Source: Trichomonas tenax (Eukaryota; Parabasalia; Trichomonadida; Trichomonadidae). From it: a stretch of 64,000 nt of DNA. The DNA lies in NCBI GenBank assembly GCA_023091735.1, contig JALKBU010000087.1, forward strand, positions 25,308-89,307, given 5' to 3'. Position 1 is the first letter of the stretch. Every line of letters begins with the position of its first letter. Shown here piece by piece: positions 1 to 9,572 of this stretch. The notes beneath the pieces are model-generated. The model saw only the letters and a list, made by a program, of their open reading frames with translations. It was not told the DNA's origin and made no database searches. A program made the position numbers and the translations under genes.

Positions 1-227
1 AAAATCAAATTTTACTAATAAAATTATAAATTTTTGCAAATATTTTTTTCCCAGATCAATTGTAAGATTTTTTAAAACATCAATAAAACGCACAGATTCC
101 ATACCATGATGCACTTGGCTCAGTAATACAAGGTAATAATAAATTATATAGAATACATATTCAAAACTCAGCTTTAATACAAGTAAAAGGAAATAAAACG
201 TAAGTAGGAAAACATAGGTAGCTTTAT
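1..227. other. AT-rich 3' flank of histone H3
   Basis: Non-coding sequence downstream of the H3 stop. I see no ORF or RNA gene. The H3 stop codon lies in a TAAATAAA context, consistent with the trichomonad habit of combining the stop codon with the polyadenylation signal (established for Trichomonas; inferred here). Confidence 0.5.
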
Positions 228-644
228 TTAGTTGCGCTCACCACGGATACGCTGGGCAAGCTGAACATCACGCTCCATGATTGTAACACGGTTAGCATGA
301 ATGGCGCAAAGGTTTGTGTCCTCGAAGAGGCCGACGAGGTAAGCTTCAGAAGCTTCCTGGAGGGCAGCGATAGCGGAGGACTGGAAACGAAGATCACCAC
401 GGAAGCCAGAAGCGATTTCTCTGACTAGACGCTGGAATGGGAGCTTCCTGATGAGGAGATCTGTGGACTTCTGGTACTTACGGATTTCACGGAGGGCGAC
501 TGTACCTGGTCTGAATCTGTGCTGCTTCTTTGCGCCCTGTGAGTCGATTGTTGGTGTTGACTTGCGAGCGGCCTTGGCACCGAGGGACTTACGTGGGGTC
601 TTTCCACCTGTTGACTTTCTAGCTGTCTGCTTTGTACGAGCCAT
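228..644 (-). CDS. H3: Histone H3
   Basis: Core histone H3 of the nucleosome, 138 aa. The tail starts [15 protein letters not shown] as in canonical H3 and keeps K4, K9, K14, K18, K23 and K27-S28. The histone fold is clearly conserved ([41 protein letters not shown]). Differences from canonical H3: two extra residues between S28 and the K36 equivalent; the K79 position is Arg (GFRGDLRF); K115 is Asn and K122 is Arg. It is divergent from H4, with 152 bp between the two start codons, so the pair probably shares control. An initiator-like TCAAGA lies just before the ATG on this strand. Codon use is biased to C-ending and CGT codons, as expected for a highly expressed gene. No intron. Confidence 0.98.
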   Translation of the reverse strand: MARTKQTARKSTGGKTPRKSLGAKAARKSTPTIDSQGAKKQHRFRPGTVALREIRKYQKSTDLLIRKLPFQRLVREIASGFRGDLRFQSSAIAALQEASEAYLVGLFEDTNLCAIHANRVTIMERDVQLAQRIRGERN

Positions 645-1102
<458 letters not shown>

Positions 1103-1512
1103 ACTATTATTGTCATGTTCTTAATTACTTCTTTTTTACTAATTTTTCTTTAGATTTGATCAGATATCATTGCTAATAATATGTAAATGGTTATTTTTCT
1201 TTAATAAATTTTAATGTTATGGTAATTTGAAAGCTGTTTCTGGTAGTAAAGTTCTCTTTGAAGGATGGTATCAAAATTGAAAAAAAATATAAACGATCAA
1301 TAGTCAAAAGAGACTTAGAGGTTCATCTTTTGTGGCATTGGTGACTACAGATTTTGAATCCGAAGTTCGATTTTCGAAGTTTTTTGCAATCATTCATAAT
1401 TTACATTACAAAAATCAATTTTACTTGTCAAAAATACATTTCTGACGAACGTCAAAAATACAAATTTACATATCATTTTTGATTTCAAAATTATAAAGTC
1501 AAATAGTTTATC
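1103..1512. other. Intergenic, promoter side of cactin
   Basis: AT-rich. Holds a variant of the recurrent element (TTTACTTGTCA at 1430-1440) and an ACGTCAAAAATA stretch near 1450. No ORF, tRNA or other RNA gene seen. Confidence 0.5.
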
Positions 1513-2799
1513 ATGTCTAATCTTCCTTTAATGCTTCAAGATGACGATGTCCTTAACAAGGAACGTTATGTTAAGGGTGCAGTCAGGAGATTGAAAGAAG
1601 ATAGACCGAATTTATTCGATACATTTTTTTTGAATTGGGAAGATTCATATGATCCGGATGTTATACATGACGAAGATATCAAATGGTTCCCTTCTATATG
1701 TTCACCCTATATATTCCTTGATCCTGCTGCTGTAACAAAATATTTAGAATTGAATTACCCAAGAGAGCCATCTAAAGAAGATTTAGATTCATTGACAGCT
1801 ACAGTTGACTGCTTTGTCAATGATGATCATGATTATTGGTACTACGTCAAAATGTTTCTCGAATTCAGATCCGAAGAGGTCGCAGAAAACCTAATAACGC
1901 CTTTTAATGATGAAATTATGAAAATAACTGATATACCAGTTGATGAGCTTGAAGCACTTTTCCATACTTTCGAAAGACAGCAACAACATGATTTAGAAGA
2001 TTACGCCGATTTCTACAAACAATTATTCCATCGCATGAAATTTTTACTTTCTACAGCATGGTTAGATTGCTATCACAATGATTTGCTCAAAAAGACTATC
2101 AAAAAACTTCCAAAACGAGATCTCGCTAAATTCGATGAAGGCGATGTAAGTTTTCTTACTAAAACGCAAAAGAAGTACAAGCAAAGAATGATAATGCAAG
2201 AAAATGGAGCTAAAACTTTGAATAGACATGCAAAAAGATATTACGATGCCAGAAGACACATTCAAAGCGAGCACACAACAAAACTGATGCCTCAGTTATC
2301 TATTGAAGGTATGCAGTATTGGGGTGATGAAGAAATGAACTTTTCGGATGTTGTTCAACTCAAGCATAAAATCAAAGATGGAAATATGGTTATTCCAGAC
2401 TACGATGCTGTTGTTTATATGGGATATGACTGGAATGCACGCAATAGAATGATGTTTGATCCAAGGCATCCACCGCCAAAATCCATCAGAGGTTACTGCT
2501 TTAGAATATATTATCCTGCTTTCGCTGATAAGTTTTGCGCACCACCGCGTTATCGCTTGTGTCCAGAATACTTAGATCCTAATGATCCAGTTCCTGATCC
2601 CAATTATAAATACACAGCTATTATATTTGAAGTTGATAAACCATATTTGCCCATTTGTTTTAGGATCGTTGACAAACAATGGGATGTTAGGAGAACAGGT
2701 GGTGTTAGAAGCTCGTTTATCCAAGGAGTTTTCACTTTCCAGATTTCATTTATTGCTTCTTTGTACTACAGAGGCTATTTGCCAGAACAGTTGTATTAA
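1513..2799 (+). CDS. CACTIN: Cactin-family splicing-associated protein
   Basis: 428 aa. The C-terminal third (about residues 300-428) matches the cactin C-terminal domain: YMGYDWNARNRMMFDPRHPP, then GYCFRIYYP, a PxYRLxP segment, FEVDKPYLPICFRIVDKQW and an R-G-x-R-x-x-F-x-x-G-x-F-x-F end. Residues about 85-240 fit the acidic and helical middle domain. Cactin is a nuclear protein associated with the spliceosome C complex and needed for splicing fidelity in animals and plants (established for the family). The usual long RS-rich N-terminus is absent, so the protein is shorter than animal cactins. A TCAAAT initiator-like element at 1499-1504 is 12 nt before the ATG. Its presence suggests that a spliceosome operates although genes in this window look intron-free. 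Confidence 0.85.
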   Translation: MSNLPLMLQDDDVLNKERYVKGAVRRLKEDRPNLFDTFFLNWEDSYDPDVIHDEDIKWFPSICSPYIFLDPAAVTKYLELNYPREPSKEDLDSLTATVDCFVNDDHDYWYYVKMFLEFRSEEVAENLITPFNDEIMKITDIPVDELEALFHTFERQQQHDLEDYADFYKQLFHRMKFLLSTAWLDCYHNDLLKKTIKKLPKRDLAKFDEGDVSFLTKTQKKYKQRMIMQENGAKTLNRHAKRYYDARRHIQSEHTTKLMPQLSIEGMQYWGDEEMNFSDVVQLKHKIKDGNMVIPDYDAVVYMGYDWNARNRMMFDPRHPPPKSIRGYCFRIYYPAFADKFCAPPRYRLCPEYLDPNDPVPDPNYKYTAIIFEVDKPYLPICFRIVDKQWDVRRTGGVRSSFIQGVFTFQISFIASLYYRGYLPEQLY

Positions 2800-2868
2800 A
2801 AATATATTACTTGTGTATTGTTTTTCAAATCAACATTTATTATTTCAATATAAACAACATAAATTTCT

Positions 2869-4248
2869 TTAAACAGTTTCCATTGGCTTTAAGTCTCCAA
2901 GAGCTTCTTGTTCCTGATCTTCTTCATACTCATTATCTTCTTCCTCGTCTTGGTTCATAACTAAAGAGTTTGCTTTATCTGCTTCGTTTTCATGCAATGA
3001 TTCATATCCCATTTCATTCTGCTTGAAAATGTACCATATCGTTAAGAATGACTGAATGAAGTAGAACATTGGCTCATAGAGAGCACCAACATGATATTTG
3101 AATCTTGCTTGCCACATTGTGTAGTCCAATCTTATAATCGAATACACAACAGCAACAAAAACGTAAATGAGAAGATTAATGATTGTTAAATTCAGGTATA
3201 TTTGCTTCTTGAACTCTGTGTTTGTATCTTGAGGTGTGTAGTTGTAATATATAAACAAGAAAGTTGTGTACATTCCGACAATCACTGCAAATAATGCAGG
3301 AGAGAAATATCCATATCCCAAAATCCATGATCCTGTTTCTATCTGTGAAACATCAATCACACCAATAGTGTCTGATATCATTGGATAGAATATCAACAAA
3401 CACAAAATGCCGATATAGTTTTTACCAACTTCAAATGGATGTCTGATTGTATTAAGGACAACATAAGCGAGCACTGCACGGGAAACAGTCGCGAAAATTC
3501 CTGCGATGAATTTAATGTAATGATGGCGAACTGTTGTTGAATTCCAAATGAAATAAAATATCATGTTCAATAAACTTGAAATAGTGGAAGCACCGAATGA
3601 ACAAAGTATGCACATATGGTCAAATGATAGAGATGGACACTTTTTCGTGAATAAAATATACGAACTAATTAATGAAGCAATGCTAATGATAAAGAATGTA
3701 ATGTGTGAATGCAATACTATTTTGAGTCTAAAATCGAGTGACTTTGATGACTTAAATTCGATTGCTCCGGATAACGAAATATTATTTTCAGCACAATTCG
3801 CAACTAAAGCAGTATAGATATCGGGAGACGTTATTTTATAATGTACCGAGTTGTTTAAGTATTGTACGCCATCGAATTTCTTTGATTTTCGTTGTCTCTT
3901 CGAATTATGAGCTGTATTGTTGTCACATGATCCAAATGTGATGTATCTCGAGAATTTATCAGAATTTTGTGTGATCAAAAATCCTCTCTTGCAATCATGA
4001 TGTTCGCAGCAGAAAGGCTGAAAATTGTTGTCCATACTAAAAACAGACTTTCTGTCTGATTCCTTAAAAATGAGAATTTCGAGATAATCATTGACTGAAC
4101 AGCCATTAACGCGAATATTATTATGAATTTCACCATTGTCTGTAAAAATGAACCTTTCTTCTCTCCACAGAGATATGAATGGCTCTTTTGATGCAGGATA
4201 TAGATGATTTTTGCTCACAGAAAACCATCTAAATAACATAGAAAACAT
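2869..4248 (-). CDS. Seven-TM protein with N-terminal ectodomain
   Basis: 459 aa from the ATG at 4248; the reading frame opens slightly upstream only with TTG. Residues about 20-180 form a soluble, cysteine-containing domain. Seven hydrophobic segments follow (about 182-205, 218-240, 250-270, 282-302, 315-337, 352-372, 388-408). The tail is short and very acidic (DEEEDNEYEEDQEQE). This architecture resembles the GPR107/108, TMEM87 and Wntless-type Golgi or endosomal 7-TM proteins, but I recognise no decisive motif, so the family is inference. An initiator-like TCAAAA (minus strand) lies just before the ATG, and TTTTACATGACA at 4274-4285 is the recurrent intergenic element. Confidence 0.8.
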   Translation of the reverse strand: MFSMLFRWFSVSKNHLYPASKEPFISLWREERFIFTDNGEIHNNIRVNGCSVNDYLEILIFKESDRKSVFSMDNNFQPFCCEHHDCKRGFLITQNSDKFSRYITFGSCDNNTAHNSKRQRKSKKFDGVQYLNNSVHYKITSPDIYTALVANCAENNISLSGAIEFKSSKSLDFRLKIVLHSHITFFIISIASLISSYILFTKKCPSLSFDHMCILCSFGASTISSLLNMIFYFIWNSTTVRHHYIKFIAGIFATVSRAVLAYVVLNTIRHPFEVGKNYIGILCLLIFYPMISDTIGVIDVSQIETGSWILGYGYFSPALFAVIVGMYTTFLFIYYNYTPQDTNTEFKKQIYLNLTIINLLIYVFVAVVYSIIRLDYTMWQARFKYHVGALYEPMFYFIQSFLTIWYIFKQNEMGYESLHENEADKANSLVMNQDEEEDNEYEEDQEQEALGDLKPMETV

Positions 4249-4273
4249 TTTTGACAATATCAGATTTCAAAGA

Positions 4274-4285
4274 TTTTACATGACA
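4274..4285. promoter_or_regulatory. Recurrent element TTTTACATGACA
   Basis: Copy of the TTTAC[AG][TC]G[AT]CA element 26 bp upstream of the 7-TM gene start on the minus strand. Reads TGTCATGTAAAA in the gene's orientation. Confidence 0.5.
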
Positions 4286-4500
4286 TCTTTCGTTTCTATT
4301 TTTGACAATTTTTATTCTATAAATCATAAAACTAAATAATCCTTTTATATTTAGGGATTTGGACCAAAATTTAAAATACAATGATATTTAGTTGATGTTT
4401 AGAATGTGGTTACATTCAGTTTAACTTCATATTATTCTTGTTTTCAGGTAGATTTTAAAAACAAAGTTCTCGAGAAAAAGCTAGATTTTGACATTTTGGC

Positions 4501-4544
4501 TTACATGACATTTGATTTACACGACATTTGATATTTACATGACA
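4501..4544. promoter_or_regulatory. Triple cluster of recurrent element
   Basis: Three copies in 44 bp: TTACATGACA 4501-4510, TTTACACGACA 4516-4526 and TTTACATGACA 4534-4544, ending 24 bp before the next start codon (4568). Spacing of about 16-18 bp between copies. The densest cluster of this element in the window. Confidence 0.55.
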
Positions 4545-4567
4545 AAAAAGTGATCAAAAATATCAAA

Positions 4568-5332
4568 ATGACTTTTTGCGCTTATATGGACCCATTAAAC
4601 TGGGCACACAGAATGTACCTTATACAGGCGATAGATGCGTGCGGATTTGAAGGTGACTGGGAGCCAATTATTCAAAAAATACAACTTTTATGTTCCACTT
4701 TCATGCCAGACGCTGGAGCGTCCTTCAACTTAAGCCCAGAAGCCTGCCACTTATGGTATCTTCAGGTTTTAGCTGAATTTGGAGACTTTAGAAAGCTCAG
4801 TGATCCGTTAACTCCTCCATCACAAGAAATTAAAGACAAAATCAAAGCAATGAGAAGATCGCAGCTTCGCCACGAACTTCTTCTCGTAAATAATCAGCTC
4901 AGATACAATAATTACATCTTAAAACATCATCAAGAAATTCCCACACCAACAAACGACCTCCATTGGGTCAGATTTAACGCTGATCCAAAGCCGCAACCAC
5001 CGATTATCAACAACTTGCTCGTTAAAACATGTCTCGACGTCAATGAAGGTGATTTTCTCAAAATTTTACCAAAACAAGGCCTTCAGGGCAAGAAGTTGCT
5101 CTCCATGGATGATGTTCTCGTTAGATGCATTTCTGGTGCAGTTTCAGATGCGATCGAATTTATTAGAGATATTATTCAAATACATACAAATTATAGTATT
5201 TGCTCACTCACAGATCGCGAAAAGAACGCTAATAATCAACTCAGACAGTATTGTATCAATGCTGTTCGTCCATTATTAGAAAAAGATCCAAGATGGGAAA
5301 GAATCCGTGAGTTTGTTGATGTGCCTCTTTAA
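4568..5332 (+). CDS. BRD8-like Myb/SANT-type protein
   Basis: 254 aa from the ATG at 4568; an in-frame ATG at 4550 lies between promoter element and Inr-like TCAAAA, so 4568 is preferred. Residues about 8-75 (DPLNWAHRMYLIQAI, GDWEPIIQKI, then LSPEACHLWYLQVL) have the W-W-W spacing of a SANT/Myb fold and look like the N-terminal region of BRD8, a subunit of the NuA4/TIP60 histone acetyltransferase complex. A helical stretch follows (about 95-125) and a C-terminal all-alpha region that I do not recognise; there is no visible bromodomain. A nuclear chromatin role is inference. Three copies of the recurrent element sit just upstream. Confidence 0.75.
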   Translation: MTFCAYMDPLNWAHRMYLIQAIDACGFEGDWEPIIQKIQLLCSTFMPDAGASFNLSPEACHLWYLQVLAEFGDFRKLSDPLTPPSQEIKDKIKAMRRSQLRHELLLVNNQLRYNNYILKHHQEIPTPTNDLHWVRFNADPKPQPPIINNLLVKTCLDVNEGDFLKILPKQGLQGKKLLSMDDVLVRCISGAVSDAIEFIRDIIQIHTNYSICSLTDREKNANNQLRQYCINAVRPLLEKDPRWERIREFVDVPL

Positions 5333-5455
5333 TGTGTTGGTATACTAATGTTAAGTTTCGTTTTTATCTATAAAGCTAATTTTCAATTATATATGTTATT
5401 TAAGTCATTATTTAACTCAAAGCATAGACTTAAGAAAAGATTTTGAAGCTGATTT

Positions 5456-6811
5456 TCATTTATTTTTAAAGCATTGATAGGAGAATATAAGCAGCTGGTG
5501 GACGAAGGCCCTCCAAAGTCTGAAACTATCAAAATACGCGATGAAGAGGAATTGGAATCGAGAATATTATCGTTGATACATGAATTCATGAGCACAAATG
5601 AAAATGATGATTCGACTATTAAATATTTAGCGGATATATCAACTAGCCTCGGCATCGAGAAACTTTATAACCCCAGGATATTCACTATAGAAGGATTTCA
5701 CATAAAATTACTTGCAAAATTAAAATTCGGCGTAATTAGCAACGACTATATACGACTTTTATGCATTATTACGAAAGAAGACTATATTGCACAAGAGCTT
5801 GTTGATAATGGACTCATGTATATGGTTTTTCCATTAATTTCAGGGAAAAAAGATATTGAAGAATTGAAATCATTGTTCGATATACTTTTGAATTGCATTA
5901 ATTACATCATCAAAATCGATCCTTTATGGATTGCATCATTGGATTTGTCAATATTACCAATAATTTTATATCCAGTTCCATGCATGAAATTTTTGGTTTC
6001 ACTTTCAAAATATGCAAAAGACACAGTCTCTGCTATGAAAATAATCAAGTTTACGCTCTCATATAGGTTTACAAATTATGAATTTTATTATTATTTCATG
6101 TGGATAAGTTATTACCTTATTAGCAATAATAGAAAAGATATTGATGTGTGTAGATCAATAATTGAATTCGAGGGCTCTCCATCTTTAATTCCTCGTGCAA
6201 TTCAATTTATTGATCCGGATCATAGCGAAATCATTCCTCCATATTTACAGACAATAATCAGACTTCTTCAGTCAGATGTTGACCTGAGTTTGGTATCATC
6301 AATTACAATTTTTCGTCTATTTTTGGACATTTTAAGTCCAGATCATGGAAACACAATTTTAACAATACAGACAATAACAATGCTTTTCAAACGCAAGCTT
6401 ACCAATCCTTCATTCATCACTGATGAAAGGCTCATTCAAGGTATTATCGATAATCTCAATCAGAGCGATTTTATGACAAAATCAAGTTGCATCAGACTTC
6501 TTTCATTGATATTACCTGATGCACCATTAGAATTTTGCTTTATGCTCATTGATGGAGCATTTGATGCAATTGCGGACTTAGTAGAGCTTAACCAGGACTC
6601 AAGCTTGCAGCCATTTCAAGTTATTGATATTTTGATTGATAGATCAAGTGAAACTGAGTATCAAGCAAAAGTGCTTGAAATATTAGAGGAAATAGATTAC
6701 AAAGACTGTTTGGAAGAACTATTGTCTTCTAATGAGGATGTTTCAAAAGAAATTTTGATTAATGTTTTTATCCAAAAATATCAGAACGCTGTTGAAGCAT
6801 GGCAACAATAG
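5456..6811 (+). CDS. Armadillo-repeat protein, importin-alpha-like
   Basis: About 445 residues of open frame made of armadillo/HEAT-like helical repeats; importin-alpha is the best guess from the repeat pattern and the GEYKQLVDEGPPK lead-in. It would carry NLS cargo to importin-beta, whose gene lies at 26.7 kb. The 5' end is odd: an in-frame TGA at 5450 precedes the open frame, the first ATG is residue 39 (5588), and the conserved-looking sequence starts before it. A TCATTT initiator-like element is at 5456. The same frame also holds an ATG at 5348 followed by a basic stretch (KHRLKKRF) that ends at this TGA. Either a non-ATG start, a start at 5588, an unseen exon, or a disrupted N-terminus. 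The importin-beta-binding domain is not visible. Confidence 0.7.
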   Translation, partial: SFIFKALIGEYKQLVDEGPPKSETIKIRDEEELESRILSLIHEFMSTNENDDSTIKYLADISTSLGIEKLYNPRIFTIEGFHIKLLAKLKFGVISNDYIRLLCIITKEDYIAQELVDNGLMYMVFPLISGKKDIEELKSLFDILLNCINYIIKIDPLWIASLDLSILPIILYPVPCMKFLVSLSKYAKDTVSAMKIIKFTLSYRFTNYEFYYYFMWISYYLISNNRKDIDVCRSIIEFEGSPSLIPRAIQFIDPDHSEIIPPYLQTIIRLLQSDVDLSLVSSITIFRLFLDILSPDHGNTILTIQTITMLFKRKLTNPSFITDERLIQGIIDNLNQSDFMTKSSCIRLLSLILPDAPLEFCFMLIDGAFDAIADLVELNQDSSLQPFQVIDILIDRSSETEYQAKVLEILEEIDYKDCLEELLSSNEDVSKEILINVFIQKYQNAVEAWQQ

Positions 6812-7042
6812 AAAGTGGATTTTAATGAAATAACGATACTGTCTATCGTTATTATTCATTATTAATATAATTTTAAAAATATTGTTTGTATCAGGCATTT
6901 GATACTGCAAAATCAATCACAAAAAAGAAGCTTTTAAATATTTACTTGGTTCTTGTTGTTTGATTGAAATAATTTTTTGTTTTTGTCATCAAATAGATGT
7001 ATTTCAAAAATATTATTGCAACAATTATAGATTCAAAGACTT

Positions 7043-7813
7043 TTATTTGCTGCACATATTCTGAGCAGTCTCATAAAGAGACTTAGATGAGAGTTGGAAT
7101 CCATTCTTAAGAATTCCTTGGAGCTTTTCCTTAACTGAAGCAGCATTGTCAGCACCAACGCCATATGGATACTTCTCTGCCTCAATGGCGGCAATTGATG
7201 CTTCAACAATTGGCTTGAAAATAAAATCTAATTGCTCACCGGATGAAAAGAGGGCTGTTGGAATGAGTGAAAACTGTATTGAAGCAATAACGTCAGCATT
7301 ATCGAGAACGTCGGAAGAAGAAGTTTCCATGAATTCATTGCTAACAATTGAAGTTGTATAGCTGAATCTCTTGAAACCATCAAAGTCTGTTGAGATGGAG
7401 AGTGAATCGCATTTGTAACAATCACCCTTCGGTGTTGACTTTGGTGTTAATATTTGAGCGACGAAGGAGAATTTCTTTGCTTCTGGTGAATAAACGCATG
7501 AATAAAGATAAGCTGACTCATTCTTCACCCAAAACTCTTTAGCGATGAGGTCATCATATTGATTTAAGATCGAATCTGCTTGATCCTTAAGAAGTTTTGG
7601 ATATGATGTTGGAATACGTTGTTTCATTCTTTCGAGATATTTTTTAATCCTTTGTGTGCCAATTGTCATCGAATTTGAGTTGAAAGAATTGCTGATGTTT
7701 TGGAAACCTTCGACATTATCTCCTGTGCAGACAGGGAGCTTTGTGTCGGAGAAGAATTTGTTTCCCTTGTTTGCGAGCTCGTAAATAGCTGCGACAATCA
7801 ATAGAGACGACAT
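7043..7813 (-). CDS. Uncharacterised protein, possible signal peptide
   Basis: 256 aa. The N-terminus (MSSLLIVAAIYELANKG) is mildly hydrophobic and could be a short signal peptide; there is no other membrane segment. Four to five cysteines (including a CYKCDS pair near residue 138) may form disulphides. The protein is mixed alpha/beta with a C-terminal helix ending NMCSK. I do not recognise a family. The upstream side carries TTGTCAAAG-type sequences but no full copy of the recurrent element. Codon use is like neighbouring genes, so I consider it real. Confidence 0.75.
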   Translation of the reverse strand: MSSLLIVAAIYELANKGNKFFSDTKLPVCTGDNVEGFQNISNSFNSNSMTIGTQRIKKYLERMKQRIPTSYPKLLKDQADSILNQYDDLIAKEFWVKNESAYLYSCVYSPEAKKFSFVAQILTPKSTPKGDCYKCDSLSISTDFDGFKRFSYTTSIVSNEFMETSSSDVLDNADVIASIQFSLIPTALFSSGEQLDFIFKPIVEASIAAIEAEKYPYGVGADNAASVKEKLQGILKNGFQLSSKSLYETAQNMCSK

Positions 7814-9572
7814 ATTTTTTTCTGATTGTCAAAGCGTCAGATTGTCAAAATAACAAAGCACAAAAATCGACCGAAAAATACATTTCACATATGATGATAT
7901 ATCAAAATAACACGAAATATATTCACTTTTCCAGAGAAATTTTATGATTCAAATGAGAGGTGGGGAACTTTATTTTAAAAATCATTAAGATTCGAAGAAT
8001 ATAATTATCATCATATATGGATGCAGATTATAATAAAATCAGCTTATTTTAGAAGATGATGGAAGCTCTTATCTTATCTATTGTAGGTATAACTGCATGT
8101 TAATAATATAGATGTAGCCTATATTAAATCGCAGAATTTATAAATATATTAACAAAATCAATTATAATTAATACATTCATAAACGATGTGATTATAGATT
8201 ATTATTTTAAGAATATGAGACTCTGTTTTTGTATTTTTAAAAAAGCAATAATTTAAATTATTTAGTATTTCCATTTATTTTAATAAGAAATTGGTGCTTT
8301 TCATGTGTGCTGAGTATGTTTATAGCATTTGCTTGTCTATTTAACTTGAGGATCTCCATGCCTCCATCAGATTTCAGCGAATTTCGACATGTAAAATGAC
8401 GAAAGTCACCATTTTCGACGCATATTATCTGATATTTGTCATGTAAAGTCGAAAATATGATATGTAATGTTCCCAATGAGCAAATTTTGTGTGAACTTGA
8501 GGTAGCATAATGTTAAATATGCTTGATGTAGGGACAAAGGAATGCCGTTTGACTCCTGCGCGTAGAGTATTTTATCCTTTCTATTTTTTGATTTTTCAAC
8601 TGGAACTCTAGCAAAAATAAGCGAGCGAACGCTATAATAGTGAGATGCATTTGTTATAATCATCATATAGATTCATAACAGAAGCCCATTAATAATTTGT
8701 AATGGGTTTTTGTTTGTAATCATATCATGATTAAGTAATACCTTGCTAAGATCATGAAACAGATTGCACCATTAGAATAAGCACACACAAAAAGCACGTA
8801 AATGTTTCATCAGATTCGTCCAGGAAGGGAGGTTACTCGTTAAAAATCGCAAAATTCAAAAAGGTCAACAAGAAAAAAAAGTGGAGCCCTTCTTTCAAAT
8901 GACAAACGTCAAAAATTTTGACAAAAATAAAGATTCTTTATTTTTCGATGGTATATTAAATCAAGATACTGCATCAATAATTACTCCAAAATTACAGGAA
9001 ATTTGTCATTTTCCAAAAAATTTCTCCAACTTTATACGTCAAATTGTCAGAAAATTATTTATCACGAGAAACAAGATTAACTTTGGGATTATAAAATATA
9101 TTAATAAATAAATTATATGCAAATGTTATATGGAATATGTAGCATCTAATTATATAGTTTATAAACTGATATTTTCATACGATAATGCTAGGAAACGACG
9201 TTTTGTGTTCCTTGTATTCTTTTTCTTTATTTTTTGCTGTATTTCAGAATCATTAAAAGATTAACAGGATTCTCTGAAACAAAGCTCCAGTTCATCAACC
9301 AGACTGATTAGTGGATGTATTGAAGTTACCAAAACTTTCAATAATATTTATCTTCACATTTGAATTAATAAGATAATTGATTTTTTAGAGAAAAATAAAT
9401 AGAGATAATGATATGTTATTATAATCCATAATATATAACAAAAATATTGGAAAATATCGAAAATCTTAGCATCAACATATCAAAAAATTAAAATGAATAT
9501 GAATTATATTCAAATGCAGATCTAAATCTCAAATAAAAAATATACATTGTAAGCATTGTTATATTTTTTTAG
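7814..9572. other. Long AT-rich intergenic region
   Basis: No convincing full gene. Holds two copies of the recurrent element (8384-8396 and 8437-8447), weak ORFs near 8258-8666 in two minus-strand frames that may be gene relics, and repeated ACGTCAAA/TTGACAAA words near 8900-8930. The stretch 9100-9570 shows nothing beyond AT-rich DNA leading into the next gene. Confidence 0.5.
8384..8447. promoter_or_regulatory. Two copies of recurrent element
   Basis: TCGACATGTAAAA at 8384-8396 and TGTCATGTAAA at 8437-8447. On the minus strand they read TTTACATG[TA]C and would face a very short ORF (ATG near 8359, 33 codons). Either a promoter of a small or dead gene, or a remnant. Confidence 0.4.

Noticed and set aside
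5339..5360. Intron 3'-end-like ACTAATGTTAAG
   Set aside because: Resembles the trichomonad branch/3' splice motif, but lies after the stop of the upstream gene and no 5' GTATGT partner is visible.
8258..8666. Two overlapping minus-strand frames (one opens only with TTG)
   Set aside because: Different frames, no domain, no full start context; possible relic but not a supported gene.
8881..9111. 76-codon frame opening with GTG
   Set aside because: First codons consist of repeated TGACAAACGTCAAA words similar to promoter elements; no coding signal.
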